Of a stretch of 64,000 bases of DNA, positions 51,027 through 63,684 are shown piece after piece. The notes beneath the pieces were generated by a model. The model saw only the letters and a list, made by a program, of their open reading frames with translations. It had not been told where the DNA came from and did not search any database. The translations under genes and the position numbers were made by a program. Source of the stretch: Anoplopoma fimbria. Taxonomy: Eukaryota; Chordata; Actinopteri; Perciformes; Anoplopomatidae. The number at the start of each line of letters is the position of its first letter. Within the stretch, counting starts at the first letter, position 1. Location: assembly GCF_027596085.1 (NCBI RefSeq), contig NC_072454.1, positions 22,427,741 through 22,491,740 of the forward strand, given 5' to 3'.

Positions 51027-51654
51027 ATGTCTATCTTTATTTTGTTGTATAGTATGTGTATTTATTGTCTGTGTCTGTGTAGTTGTATAGTATGTGTATT
51101 TATTGTCTGTGTAGTTGTATAGTATGTGTATTTATTGTCTGTGTCTGTGTAGTTGTATAGTATGTGTATTTATTGTCTGTGTCTGTGTAGTTGTATTGTA
51201 TTTATTGTCTGTGTATTTAGTTTTATTGTCTGTGTAGTTGTATAGTATGTGTATTTATTGTCTGTGTAGTTGTATAGTATGTGTATTTATTGTCTGTGTA
51301 GTTGTATAGTATGTGTATTTATTGTCTGTAGTTGTATAGTATGTGTATTTATTTGTAGTTGTATAGTATGTGTATTTATTGTCTGTGTAGTTGTATAGTA
51401 TGTGTAGTTGTATAGTATAGTATGTGTATTTATTGTCTGTGTCTGTGTAGTTGTATAGTATGTGTATTTATTGTCTGTGTCTGTAGTTGTATAGTATGTG
51501 TATTTATTGTCTGTGTAGTTGTATAGTATGTGTATTTATTGTCTGTGTAGTTGTATAGTATGTGTATTTATTGTCTGTGTCTGTGTAGTTGAGCTGCTGC
51601 AACACTTGAATTTCCCCCATGGGGATCAATAAAGGAATATAATAATAATAATAA
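51027..51654 (+). repeat. 32-bp minisatellite in a LINE 3' tail, second array
   Basis: Same unit and same ending (CCCCCATGGGGATCAATAAA, then AAT repeats) as 22,862-23,402. Just before the end it keeps GAGCTGCTGCAACACTTGAA, probably the parental LINE 3' UTR. Three or more unit-length classes are mixed. Confidence 0.85.
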
Positions 51655-51703
51655 TGTCAATTGAAATCCACATTTTTGTTTCACCAAATATTACATATTA
51701 TTT

Positions 51704-52036
51704 TTATTTATATTTTTTGATAATCTTGAAAACAAAATCCTCATATAGCACTAACATGGTATCAAATATATGACTCATAGTAGTCTTTAAAGTACAAACT
51801 CTTAAGGGGTATTTCCGCTCTACGGAAAACAGGGGGCAGTATCTCTCCATCTCTGCAGAGATCCAGTCTTTGAAAGTTTGGTGAAAGGACACGTCACTCA
51901 TGTCATTACAGTATAGGTTATATGCTGACTTCATATTTTTTATCATATAATAATCTTTTACAAATTGTCTAAAATGAGTATTAAATTTGTGGATATCAAA
52001 TCCTACAGCTTGCATTATGTGTGATGTGATGACCAT
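51704..52036 (-). other. unassigned 110-codon open frame
   Basis: Begins MVITSHIMQAVGFDIHKF and has ordinary amino-acid composition, but I recognise no family, splice context or promoter. It may be a remnant of a mobile element or chance in AT-rich DNA. Confidence 0.15.
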
Positions 52037-52820
52037 TCACAAATAATTAAAGACGGATGTCAAAACTCATTGCAATCCCCCCCAAAAAACATTCTTCAAG
52101 TCATAGATATTCTAATCAAGATATTTTGTAAATGTGACATGCCTGCTTTTTTTTCTTGCATTCCAGGAGATTTAATTTTACCCTGGGACCAAATTATTCA
52201 GTTAAATAAATAAAACATATGCTCAAATTCATCTGATATAACACGAGTACATCCTCATTGGAGGAATACAAAAGAGAATTCTCATGATAGGGAGTAGACC
52301 ATGAGTCAGTGTGAGAAAAAAGTGTTGATAATGTTCAATAAATTGATAACTCGACATGACACTTTTGCTTCCAACAACTAGGGGTCATTGTTCTCCACTG
52401 TTTGGACGTGCTGGTCTTTTCTTTTTTTTTTCTCTGACGCAGATGTGACTGCTTGAATATGACTGGTTGGTCTGATGTTTGAATGAAAACAGTCGGTCCG
52501 TCCCTGCTCTACCCACTCCTGCTCTCTGTATATTCTGTGTGCTCTCGTCTTACATTTTACACAAGCCACTTTATTATTCTGCACATATGGATCTCAATGT
52601 TTTTGTTTTTTTATGTATGCTGATGAAAATGGGCCTTTTTTTGGAGTTTGTCATCTGGTTGCTCCTGCATGTATACAAGTTTAACATGTAGAAGTCATTT
52701 TTCATCTTGCCATGCTGGCCATTAAAATACTTTGAAGCAGTGTAGGAGGAACCTTGTGTGGATGTGAATTGCATTATGTATTCATAAATAGAAAGATGGA
52801 TAGATATGATTTGATGCAAT

Positions 52821-52821
<1 letters not shown>

Positions 52822-52884
<63 letters not shown>
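52822..52884. repeat. (CA)n microsatellite
   Basis: Over 30 uninterrupted CA dinucleotides. Confidence 0.95.
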
Positions 52885-52886
<2 letters not shown>

Positions 52887-53686
52887 TGCACGTCATTGAC
52901 TGTCATAAGCTCAAGAACAGCACTAATGTAGAAAACATGGCCTGCTTGGGGACTTCAACTTGCTCCATTATGATCACATGAGGCCAGCTGCAATATGCAT
53001 GAGATCACCATTTTACAAAAAAAAAATTGGCATTTGTGTGTGTATAAGAATGTTGGTTTGGGTGCAAACAGTACTCCATTTGAAGAAGTATTAATAGTTC
53101 AGGGTGAAATGGGAAAAGCTCACACTCAAGACGCAACTGTGCTTCATCTGATCTGACAAACGCATTTTGTTATTGCTGTCACTATCGTCACCGTAGCATA
53201 CTTGTTTGTCCAAACAGGAGTGTTTTCATGTTGTTGGTCTTTGCTCCCCCTCCTCCCATAGCCGATTTCTCTCTCCTCACTCAGCTCCCGGCATGAAAAA
53301 AATGAGGAAAAAGAGAATGCTGAAGCTAAATTGGGAGTAAATTAAAACTTTCACTCAGCATGGTGTTAGCATCAAGCCTACAATGACATAGAAAATAAAA
53401 AACATTTAGCATACATTTGGCTTACTGCCTCTCAACATAGTGTATGCTAAAATGTTGGTCAGTCAATTTAGTATCAGGTGTCAGCACGGAACCCACTGTG
53501 TCTTATAGCATATGCTACAGAGTTAGCATGGTGTTTATTTTCTGTCAATGTGGTGTTTTCAATATGTTAGCATAGAGTGTACTGTCTCTCAAAGCATATA
53601 TGCTTAGTGTTAGCATATATGCTAACACTAAGCAGTCTTATGTCTGTCAATGTTCTACAGGCAAGGACATTAGCATGGAGTTAACT

Positions 53687-54164
53687 CAGTGGTTCTCAAA
53701 CTTTTTCTGTCACGCCTCACTTTGGAGGAAGAAAAATGTTCATGCCCCACCGCCCCAACAAAATGGTCCAGGTTGAATTTTTATTGAAATAACATTTTGT
53801 GAGTCCTCCATCTGTGCTTTTTCAAATAATAGAATAAAGAAAATTGCCATCACTTTCAAGTAAACCAGATTGCTCCATCAGACAAAAACAAATAAAATGT
53901 GCAATCACTTTGTTAGAACAATGCAAATAAAGTTCTATCTGTGCAAAAAATAACTAATATTTGGCAAAAAATAGCGTATTGTGGCTGCAATTAACCTGTT
54001 TTGCACTGAATATCTTTTCAAGATAATAACAATAAAGTGCAACCTGTGAAAAACTAAACAAAACAAGTTCAAATATTTGGCAATAAAGAGTTTTACACTG
54101 CATATCTTTTCAAAACAACAATAATGTGCAACCTGTGCAAAACAAAACAAAATGAGTGCAGATA
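53687..54164 (+). mobile_element. hAT-like element fragment
   Basis: Starts CAGTGGTTCTCAAACTTTTT, the typical terminal sequence of hAT/Charlie elements, and then runs through AT-rich DNA with repeats of AAAGTGCAACCTGTG type. It is cut off by the Tc1 fragment; no transposase frame is seen. Confidence 0.55.
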
Positions 54165-54598
54165 CAGTGGGTACGGAAAGTATTCAGACCCCTTTAAATT
54201 TTTCACCCTTTGTTTCATTGCAGCCATTTGCTAAAATCGAAAAAGTTCATTTTTTTTCGCATTAATGTACACTCAGCAACCCATCTTGACAGAAAAAAAC
54301 AGAAATGTAGAAATTTTTGCAAATTTATTAAAAAAGAAAAACTGAAATATCACATGGTCATAAGTATTCAGACCCTTTGCTCAGTATTGAGTAGAAGCAC
54401 CCTTTTGAGCTAGTACAGCCATGAGTCTTCTTGGGAATGATGCAACAAGTTTCTCACACCTGGATTTGGGGATCCTCTGCCATTCTTCCTTGCAGATCCT
54501 CTCCAGTTCTGTCAGGTTGGATGGTGAACGTTGGTGGACAGCCATTTTCAGGTCTCTCCAGAGATGCTCAATTGGGATATTTCAGTTTTTCTTTTTTA
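54165..54598 (+). mobile_element. Tc1-like element fragment
   Basis: Terminal repeat ACAGTGGGTACGGAAAGTAT, then TCAGACCCC, typical of fish Tc1 elements. A reversed transposase remnant (around CCATTCTTCCTTGCAGATCC) follows. It ends at ATTTCAGTTTTTCTTTTTTA, the inner part of the opposite terminal repeat, so the outer right end is lost. Not the same family as the haao intron element. Confidence 0.8.
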
Positions 54599-56039
54599 AT
54601 GTCTCTCAAAGCTTGCTAAAGTGCTAGCAGAGAGTCTGCTGTCTGTCAATGTTGTACAGACACAGACATCAGCATGGAGCCTACTGTGTCTCAATCTAGT
54701 GTATGCTAAAATGTTGGATTATAGAGTCAGTCAATTTAGTATATGCTAAATTGTCGACCAGGAGTTTACGGTCTCTCAAAGCATATGTTACAGAGTTAGC
54801 ATGGTGTCTAATTTCTATCCATGTGGTGTTTTAAATATGTTAGCATAGAGTACACTGTTTCTCAAAGCATGCATGCTAAAATGTTAGCATGGAGTCTACT
54901 GTCTGTCAATGTTGTATCAGCAAAGACATTAGCATGGAGTTAACTGTATCTTAACATTACACATAACAAAGTAGTAGCATGGAGCATCCTGTCTCATAGC
55001 ATATGCTACATTGTTAGCATGGAGTCTATTGTCTGTCAACATATATATTGTCTATGTATTGTCTAAATATTGTCTGTGGTGTTTTCAAAAAATGTTAGCA
55101 TTGAGCTAACAGCTTATGCTAAAGTGTTAGCACACAGTCTTTTGTCTGTCAAAGTAGTATGGACAAAGACATTAGCATGGAGTTATTGTACCTGTTAATT
55201 GTTAGCATGGTGTTCTCTCTAAACATAGCATACTCCACACAATTGATCATGCAATGTCCTGTCTGTAAATGTAGCGTTTGCAAAAGTGTTAGTATGAAAC
55301 CTGCTGTTTGTCAACACAATGTATGCTAAAGTGATAGCACAGAGCTTTTAGTGCCTTTAGTGTATGCTAAATCTTCTAGCACTACAGCTACATGAATGCT
55401 TTTGTGTCTATTCTCCCTTCCAAAAACTTAGCTTTGCAAGAATTTTTCCAAATCACATGCATTCCATGCATTCCACATGCATTCCACACATTTTGTCTGT
55501 CTTTGAAGTATCTGGGTCATCACGTCTTTAGCTGCATAATAGCGTTTGGTTTGTTTGAATATACGGCCCGCTGACACATTTTATTCTAATGGAGAGGAGT
55601 AATTGGGGATTGTGTTTGAGTATGAGTAATAGGGTAACAGAAAGAGAGAAATTGTGATGGGACAATGGGATGGTGTGTGACAATAAAAAGAACCGCAGCA
55701 TCTAGGTGTGTGACGAAGGAGAGCCTGAGAATAAACAGAACCCGACCGGCACCGCAACTGCCAGTCTGTAGGTGTTGCCCTCATTTGGCCTGCAGCATTA
55801 ATCATCTCCTCTTATTATCCAGCCATGTTCGTGCACACGCACACACTTCCATGCATGCACATCCCTGCAAAAGACTGCAAATCATGCATTCTTTCATGGT
55901 TGAAATATCAAATTCACCACCAGTGCTTTTATTTGATAAGATAAATGCAGTGGTTATAATGAAGCCTTTATCTTCCCATCAAGACTACCAACTTTATGTT
56001 AATATCTATCCACAAGATGCATTCAGACTCTCTCAAAAC

Positions 56040-56487
56040 TTTGCAAAAACTCCGGTATTGCAATGACGGTTGACGCACAGCCTCGAGATCCAATGCAGCA
56101 TTGCAGCGTTTTATATATTAAGATCTTCAGTTCTTCCAAGCCTGCCCCCGACCCAGTTACTAACCACGCAGTTATGTGTCACAAGCTGTAATTCACATCT
56201 GCCTTTGGTTAGCGCCGAGTGCTCACTCACTATCTAGCTGTCTGACAGCTCCCAGGCCCAGCTGTAATGTACTGCGGGGCCCGAAGGCTCTGCTCATTAT
56301 GTGTGAAGGTATAATTATTATCATTATTGTTTTTTAAAGTTTTTTTTCCCCCTTTCACTGCTCTTGAGCCTGGAGCAACACCACTGATGAAGCGCTTGTC
56401 AAATTGCCAAAAGGAAGTGATGTAATTTTGCCTGGACGCACACCAGCAAACTTTAAGGTCAAAGGTGTGTCTTGTCAGAAGGGGGAG

Positions 56488-56562
<75 letters not shown>

Positions 56563-57040
56563 ATATTTCTAAACCAACGGCCAGGGAGAGTGAGCTTTGA
56601 GAAAGACTTGCTATAATGTTTTGTTCCTAGGAAGCCAATTATCTGACTGTTCTTCATGGGAAGTGTGTACTTTTTGCAGGTCATCTGGTGAAGAAATCCC
56701 AGATGTGCCATTTACATTATTTTTTTACCTCTACTTTCTAATTCGCGAACCTCTCTCACACTTCATCCTCATTATCATTTTGAATGCAAGTGCTCAGGAT
56801 AGCATTTTCTGTTTAAAGCCATTCATAGCGAATAGGACCCGGCGTTGCGGCCAAATTGAAAAAAGCTGGTGGATCTATCAAATACACGTCTGGTTAACTT
56901 CCCCACGTCAGATAAAGAGCAGCACACAGCTTCTCTTCGGGACTGGGTCTCATGCAGCGGATGAGTCAGGGCTGGATCTACCTCTGCCCAGATGACTGCG
57001 GTTGATACGAGATGATTCACTTTATGCCGCATATTTGTAG
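56040..57040. other. non-repetitive islands, candidate regulatory DNA
   Basis: Two blocks (about 56,040-56,340 and 56,820-57,010) of mixed composition with no repeat or coding signal, separated by a (GT)n tract at 56,490-56,556. Mixed-complexity DNA in a gene-free region beside an ancient syntenic block can be conserved non-coding DNA. Only a comparison with other fish genomes can tell. Confidence 0.3.
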
Positions 57041-57789
57041 CGTAAAGCTTTGGAGAAACAGCAATTTGGCGAGCGTTCAGATCAGAAATTGCACTACATT
57101 AAACTAGAAGGGCAATCAGAGAGTGCGGACCAGGCAATGTTTACGAAAGTGAAAAAAAAATTATTATATTATATTATAAAAATCAGGCCAGTTTGTTTTT
57201 CCGTAACCCTGCTGAAAAACAAACAACCGAAAACATAGCCTCCTTGGCATAGGTTATAAATGGAATGGTCTTTGTTGGACGAAGGAAGTACAGTTTGAAT
57301 AACATGTCCATGGTTTTTGAAGCTTATCCGACTCTAAATATCTAGATAATGTTTGTTTTTTTACAGTGATCGACATGGTTTCTATCCAGCGCAGGGACGA
57401 TGTGTGGTAAACAGTACACCATTGCTATTCCGAACAAAGTAATTTTCCTACAATGTGCTTAAAAACACTAAGCAAGACTTTTACCTATGGTCTATAGATA
57501 GAGGTTCCAAGGTTTGTGTGTGTTTACCTGTGTTATAAAGAAGAACCATATTAACAGATCAATTTGACAATACATGCTGAAATATTTCACAAGTTCAAAA
57601 GGATAAATAAAGGACAAAAGTCTTTTTTGTATTGGTTTTACTTTATCAAGTTCCACCGACACTAAAAATAAACTAAAGGTCGCTGGTAACAGTAATGTGT
57701 TCTGTGCGTTTTCTCTCAGGAGCAATCAAAAGTGAGAGCAGCAGCAGGTGGCAGCTAGAAACTTGCACTTAAGAATTGGAGGGTGTCTA

Positions 57790-57792
<3 letters not shown>

Positions 57793-57859
<67 letters not shown>

Positions 57860-57967
57860 TGTTTTGAGGACAAGGGTGTGTAAGGCCAGTTGGCTGTCTT
57901 CCCCGCTGCACCCCCTTAACCTAATTAAACATCCCTCCAACAGCCCGGCTCCTTTTGCCAACTCCAA

Positions 57968-58021
<54 letters not shown>
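57793..58021. repeat. opposed (GT)n and (CA)n tracts
   Basis: (GT)n at 57,793-57,862 and (CA)n at 57,969-58,021, about 106 bases apart. As they are reverse complements they could pair as a hairpin of 50 bases or more. Confidence 0.95.
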
Positions 58022-58023
<2 letters not shown>

Positions 58024-58289
58024 TCTTCCTGGAAATTACAGTGGCATTAAAGGATATGCTGGTCATTACTCTCCATTTTTACGGACTCTCAGGTCAGATG
58101 CGCAACATGCCGTATTAATCAGTGTTTGTGTGAGTGTTCAGGTTCACACAAATTTACTCATGCCCTTGTTTTACATCCAGGAAACTTGTACTTAAAACTT
58201 TACAACAAACCATTTCAGCGTCCCATAACTTCCAGGAAAGTTGCGCTCTTTAATTTTTGCAACTTCCTATATCTTCCCAGGCTAAAGCT

Positions 58290-58660
58290 CTCATTTGTCA
58301 AAGGAAAAAAATAATAATAATAAAATATAGCACTGGGAGTATTATCATCCCAGCCAGAGATTTAGTTTGTATCCCAACCTCCGCCCCTCTCCCCTGGCCC
58401 GGGGCTTCTGGCCTGGCGGGGCCTGGTGAACGACCACATCCTCTACGAACGCGCCTGCCCATCCAGATAGATGTCACAAATAATGGGGGGAGCGCTGGGA
58501 GTGTTTGATTTATGTATGCGCAGAGCCCTCTCAAAGAGGAAGAGTGTATGTACTGATGGTGGGCCAGGATCTCTTAAAAGGAGTCCTTCCCAAGTGTCTG
58601 TGCCAGGCGGCATTCTTGGCTGCACTGATCTGAACTCATCACAGAAAGAGAGGGGATACT
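58290..58660. other. non-repetitive island, candidate regulatory DNA
   Basis: GC-richer block with no coding or repeat signal, between CA tracts. Possible conserved non-coding element; not testable here. Confidence 0.25.
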
Positions 58661-58837
58661 TTTAAAATATTTTTTATATCCGTTGCTAGCACAAATGTGT
58701 ACTTGTCAAGCTTTCCCAGTTGTCTCCCTAACTGTTGCTCTGTCTTTTCCCGTGAACAGTTTGCATGTGCAGATACAAACACAAGCTCTAAATTTGACTG
58801 TTCTTTAAAACATCTGCCTCTGCAACAACAGACACTG

Positions 58838-58840
<3 letters not shown>

Positions 58841-58882
<42 letters not shown>
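58841..58882. repeat. (CA)n microsatellite
   Basis: About 20 CA dinucleotides. Confidence 0.95.
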
Positions 58883-58884
<2 letters not shown>

Positions 58885-59426
58885 CGCTCCCCTCCGGTCA
58901 GCATGACTTGTGTGTTTGCTGCTTTGTTGCTACGACAAACATCATAATCTTCATTTTGGAGCCAGGTGGGTTTCATCAGTCTTCCAAATACTTAATATGG
59001 ACTCAATGATTTTATAATGTGTCCATTGTGTCCAATGTGCCCGCTCCACAGCAATTCCAGAATGAGTCAGAAACGGATGGTATAACTAACAGAACACTGA
59101 CCTTTGATGGAGGAGGAGGACTGTCTGATCACGCGCCAGTGTGATTGTGTACACTACCTGCCCGGCCAGCTTTACGCAACCGCAGCCGGAAATGGGAGGA
59201 AAGCACTCCCGCTAAGTGTGTTTGTGTATTTAGTTTGTGTGAGAGTGTATCTGCTTGTGTATGAGTGTTTGTCCAAGGCAAAGAAGCTTGCCGTTTAACA
59301 CGTATATTTATGAATAAATGAATAAATGCATAATCAGTTTTTTTTTCTGATGCTTTTTTTTAATGTATTCTTGTGAATTAAAAATCACAGCATAACTTCA
59401 GGGAGGGACGTATAGATAATATAACC

Positions 59427-59835
59427 AAAGGAAAGTTAGCCATTATCTTTTCTGGCTAACGATAATTCATGTCATCTTAAAAATATCAGAAACCAACCTA
59501 TAACTACAAAGGAACGTTAGCCTTTATCTTTCCTGGCTAACGATAATTCATGTCATCTTAAAAATGTCAGAAACCAACCTACATTAACAAAGGAACGTTA
59601 GCCTTTATCTTTTATGGCTATCGAAAATTCACGTCATCTCAAAAATAGGTTAGCAGCCAACCTATATAATTAAAGTAACGCTAGCCTTTATGTTTTCTAG
59701 TTACCGCTAATTCATGTAATTTTAAAAATACGTCAGCAATCAAACTATATTAACAAAGGAAAGTTAGCCTTTCTCTGTTCTGGCTAACGTTAATTCATGT
59801 CATTTTATAAATATGTCAGAAACCAACTTATATAG
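59427..59835. repeat. five 81-83-bp tandem units, most with an internal hairpin
   Basis: Units start at about 59,427, 59,508, 59,589, 59,672 and 59,755 with AAAGGAACGTTAGCC or a variant. In the best units CGTTAGCC is followed after 12 bases by GGCTAACG, a perfect 8-bp stem; other units have one or more stem mismatches. The rest of the unit reads ATAATTCATGTCATCTTAAA and CAGAAACCAACCTATA. Confidence 0.85.
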
Positions 59836-60349
59836 CAAGCTAGTTAGCTCGCGTTTCTGCTAGCATTAGCTAACAATTAAAGATGTGACTAAATACAACT
59901 CAACGTGTCCATGAAGATTGTGACACCAACGTAATGTGACTGACATAGTAATGTTACCTTTGAACAGAGCATATCAGTAGCATATCTAGGTATAAAAGGG
60001 AAATGTGGCGAGGTTCCGACAGGGTCCAAACTTGATCAACTGTTACTGGGGGACAGAGTGAAAAGGGGCGATACTAAGCAATGGTTAATTGGGTGCAGGG
60101 GGGTTGCAGAGATGTTATATTTTATGTTTTAAGGAAGGCATTGCTGCCATGTTGCTTTTGTTAATAGTTTTGCTCCTTGGCTCTACCCCTGTGTATAGAT
60201 AAATGCATGCTAAATGTAAAAATACAGGGAATGGCCGTACCCTCCGCCTACTCCCTGTCTTATGTGTTCTGCACATGCCTGTATCAGCGTCTCATGTAGA
60301 CAGACAGGGCACAACCAAGTGTGTGTGAATGTGTGTGCGTGCGTGCATT

Positions 60350-60610
60350 AGTTCCCGGTGTTGTGTGGATCTGTCGGCGCCCAGCCTATCGCTCCCCTGT
60401 TGGCACATGAAGGGCAGTATGGTGGCTGGGGGCTGGGAGCTGCTGACATGGCCGCCCAGTTCAAAGAGATGGAGCAGGAGATGCAGGCGGAGAGCGAACA
60501 GAGCGGCCTTTATATTCACCTTGGCTGAGCCTGGGAAAACTCTGCAGCCCCCACATCCCCCCACCCGCCCTCCTGTGTTCGCCTGTGGTTACAGGCAGGG
60601 AGGCAAGTGG
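60350..60610. other. non-repetitive GC-rich island, candidate regulatory DNA
   Basis: About 260 bases of GC-rich unique DNA between AT-rich flanks, including GGCCTTTATATTCACCTTGG. No splice-bounded coding frame found. Confidence 0.25.
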
Positions 60611-60859
60611 ACTTACAGGTGCTGAATAGTGCTGCTCTGTGATCGGTCGAAGAAAACTCCACAACATCTCATGTATTTCAATGAGGCTGATGGATGGCAC
60701 CGAATGTAGTGAAGAAAATTTGAAAATATCACAAGTAGGTCTCTCTAAAAGTAGAAAAATGATATTTCCATCCTTCAGAGTCAGTACGGATGCAGAAGCT
60801 GAAAGATAATGTCTTCTGACTCCAGCTCTCACCACCTGACCTCTGACCTCCATCAATTC

Positions 60860-62200
60860 AAATATCTTTGGTGGTAGTTCTCTTATTTGCCTGTTGCACT
60901 TACTGTAATTGTAAATGTAACACTATTGTACTTTATTCTCTGATTTATGCATAATAATTGATTATTTAAAAGAATCAAAGTCTATCCCCACAAGTAGTCA
61001 TACAACTTCGATGTTATCATAAATTCTGAAATGGTAGCATATATTTCACTTTTTGTATATTTCACACATATTTAATCAACTTTTGGAAATAATTATCTTG
61101 TTTAAGTTTTAGTTAGGTGTTGAGGAAGTTTGCTGTTAATGCAAGTGGAACTTTTTTGATTACTTGTTGTCTTGATACAGGTAACTCCAGCCCCTTTATT
61201 AGCAACCTTTAATTATTTGTGTTATTATTTGAGATGCAGGCATTATTTAAAGACGAAAGTCACATTATGCTATCTATTAGTTTCGTGTGTAGGGACATGA
61301 ATTGTCCTATTTTTTAAGGTGTTGTTAAAAGAAATTCAGAAAGTTGTATTTAGGCAACAAAAACACTTAGTTAGGTTTATGAAAAACATCAGGGTTGGGT
61401 TTTAAATAACTATGTACAGTTAATATTAGGTTAGGCAACAAAACCATTTAGTTAGGTTCAGGAAACTAACCCACAACAACACTTTGGGACATGCAATGTC
61501 GAACGCCGGTCTCATGGTTGAAAGTCCTGGGTTTGTTGGACCCATCTACCTTTCTCCTGCCCCTATAATTGGTCTTTGTCTAAATAAACTACTACATCGC
61601 TAGTTCTGACTGTTGTATAGTTAAGTGGAGTCATTTAATTTGCATGTCCACCACAAAAAGAGATCCTAATTGACTTCCCATAGGCATTCTTTTCGTCCTG
61701 AGTAACACGGAATTAAAAGAAACGGACAATTTCTGTCCATTTACACGAAGCCAATAGATTGCATGATCTGCCATGATACTTGGCTTAACATAAATGTAAC
61801 TATTCATATACTACCAGTGGGAGCTCAAATTCTTTAGTAAAAGAAGCCTGGTAAATATAAATGTATCTATATCTTTTTTAAGTTTTTGGAATTTTGTGAA
61901 CAACTGCTATAGAGCTATAGAATGCTAACAAATGCTCCTCACTTGCCTGGCCTTTCTCTAACCCCTCACTATGACTCTCGATGGTTTGTTCCATTGGCTT
62001 TCCATGTAGCACCATTCTTCTCTGCCCTACTTAAAGGCTTGGTGTTTATATCCTGCAATACCATGCACTCAGCCTGGCTGTAGATACTGTTATAGTTGTT
62101 GCGCTGCCATCCTCCCCCCACCCAGCCAACAGAAATTACCCTCAAGGATCTTTATTTTTTTCTATGCTTTTTATTTTTTATTCTTTTTAACTCCAACGTA
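60860..62200. other. AT-rich intergenic DNA, no gene seen
   Basis: No conserved frame, RNA gene or element with clear ends recognised. Confidence 0.45.
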
Positions 62201-62204
62201 TTTT

Positions 62205-62507
62205 TATGACACCCTCCTTTGGACTAACTATGATAACACTTGTTGCTGGAGCGGGCTTACGTGTACATTGGCAGGGCCAGGCAGGTGTCACTCAGCAGGC
62301 CCTTGCTGTTTTATTAATAGTGTTTTATGTTTCGGCGCAGACGGCTATGAATGTGACCATTCAGCGCCGGGCGCGAGGAAAGGTTGGAGAGCAAAGCGAA
62401 GGAAGCCGTGTGTGTGTGTGTGTGTGTGTTTTGTAAGAACTGGCTTAGGGAAGGCTGGTATATATGCTGTACCAGTGTTTGATTTGAGCGACCGAGGGGG
62501 TGTCGGT

Positions 62508-62577
<70 letters not shown>

Positions 62578-62872
62578 AGAAGGGTGGTGAGAGGCTGACA
62601 TCACTCCTTCCAGTGCCGAGGGGGTTGTTATTGTTGCCATTCTCGGCCTAGAGGAGCTGGAGCGCCGGCAAACAGTTTCTATGGAACTTCACATCACAGG
62701 AGCTCTGTCATTTCCTACTGTAGACTGACACACACACACAAACACACACACACACACACACTCACATACACATACAGTGATGGAGACAGAAACGCACACA
62801 GCCTAAGATACAGTCACGCTGACTGGAATACACATTCTCACACATACGTAAGCTTGAAAAAGACCAACGCAG

Positions 62873-62939
<67 letters not shown>

Positions 62940-63092
62940 ACCAACAGATCATTTCCAGTTTAATTACAGAGCATAGGGCTGACACTGCTGCATTATCACT
63001 CCTGTTGAAACCTCCAATTATGGCTCAACATCAGCTGTAAATCTGCCCATATTAATAAATTAAAGGCGTGCTTGTGGGGGGTTACAGCTCAG

Positions 63093-63156
<64 letters not shown>

Positions 63157-63310
63157 CAAGGTTACAGCACAAGTAGGCACTTGCTTGCACATGTTGCCCA
63201 GACTTGGGGCTTAAACACATCAGGCTGCATGCAAAGAACATGCTTTCAGGGGAAATTTATGAATCCTGACAGCGATATGCGGGCGAAGCAGTCATTTTCC
63301 CTGAATGGAG
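62205..63310. other. CA/GT-rich zone with unique islands
   Basis: (GT)n at about 62,409-62,430 and 62,511-62,574, (CA)n at 62,728-62,760 and 62,876-62,942, (GT)n at 63,098-63,157. Between them are unique blocks at 62,205-62,405 and 62,945-63,090; the latter includes CTCCAATTATGGCTCAACAT and AATAAATTAAAGGCGTGCTT, in the style of conserved enhancer DNA. No gene. Confidence 0.4.
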
Positions 63311-63684
63311 TTTAAAGGTGCAATCTGGAATTAATTTGACCATCCACACAAGTTAGACTTTGGGGAAATAGCTGATGGGAAATAAGCCTTCTTTAAAACT
63401 TTGTTAAGCCACAGTAACTCGATACAAATGTTAGACATATGAACGAACCTTTGATGCACTCTATCACTCCAATGTTGGCCTTGTATGAAAAGAAGTACAT
63501 TTAAAGTTGACAAAGGAGCTTGAGTCTAAAAAAACCCACTGTAACCAAAGTATTGTAGAGATTGGGGGAACCATAGGCTTATTTTAGATTTACCTGTTTA
63601 TTTGGGACAAAGGGGCCCCTGGGCCCAGACATACAAAAGGCCAAACTATCTTACTTACATAGAAGCAAAACACAGCAAACAAGC

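Larger units (their letters stand above)
53330..55385. repeat. degenerate satellite-like array with TTAGCAT motifs
   Basis: Recurring phrases TTAGCATGGAGT, CTACTGTCTGTCAATGT and GTATGCTAAAATG, in units of roughly 60-75 bases, with many length changes. Interrupted by transposon DNA at 53,687-54,598. No reading frame. Confidence 0.75.

Noticed and set aside
51704..52036. 110-codon frame as a real gene
   Set aside because: No recognised family, no splice or promoter context; kept only as a low-confidence entry.
62206..62651. Cys/Val-rich frames over GT tracts
   Set aside because: Produced by (GT)n reading as Cys-Val repeats.
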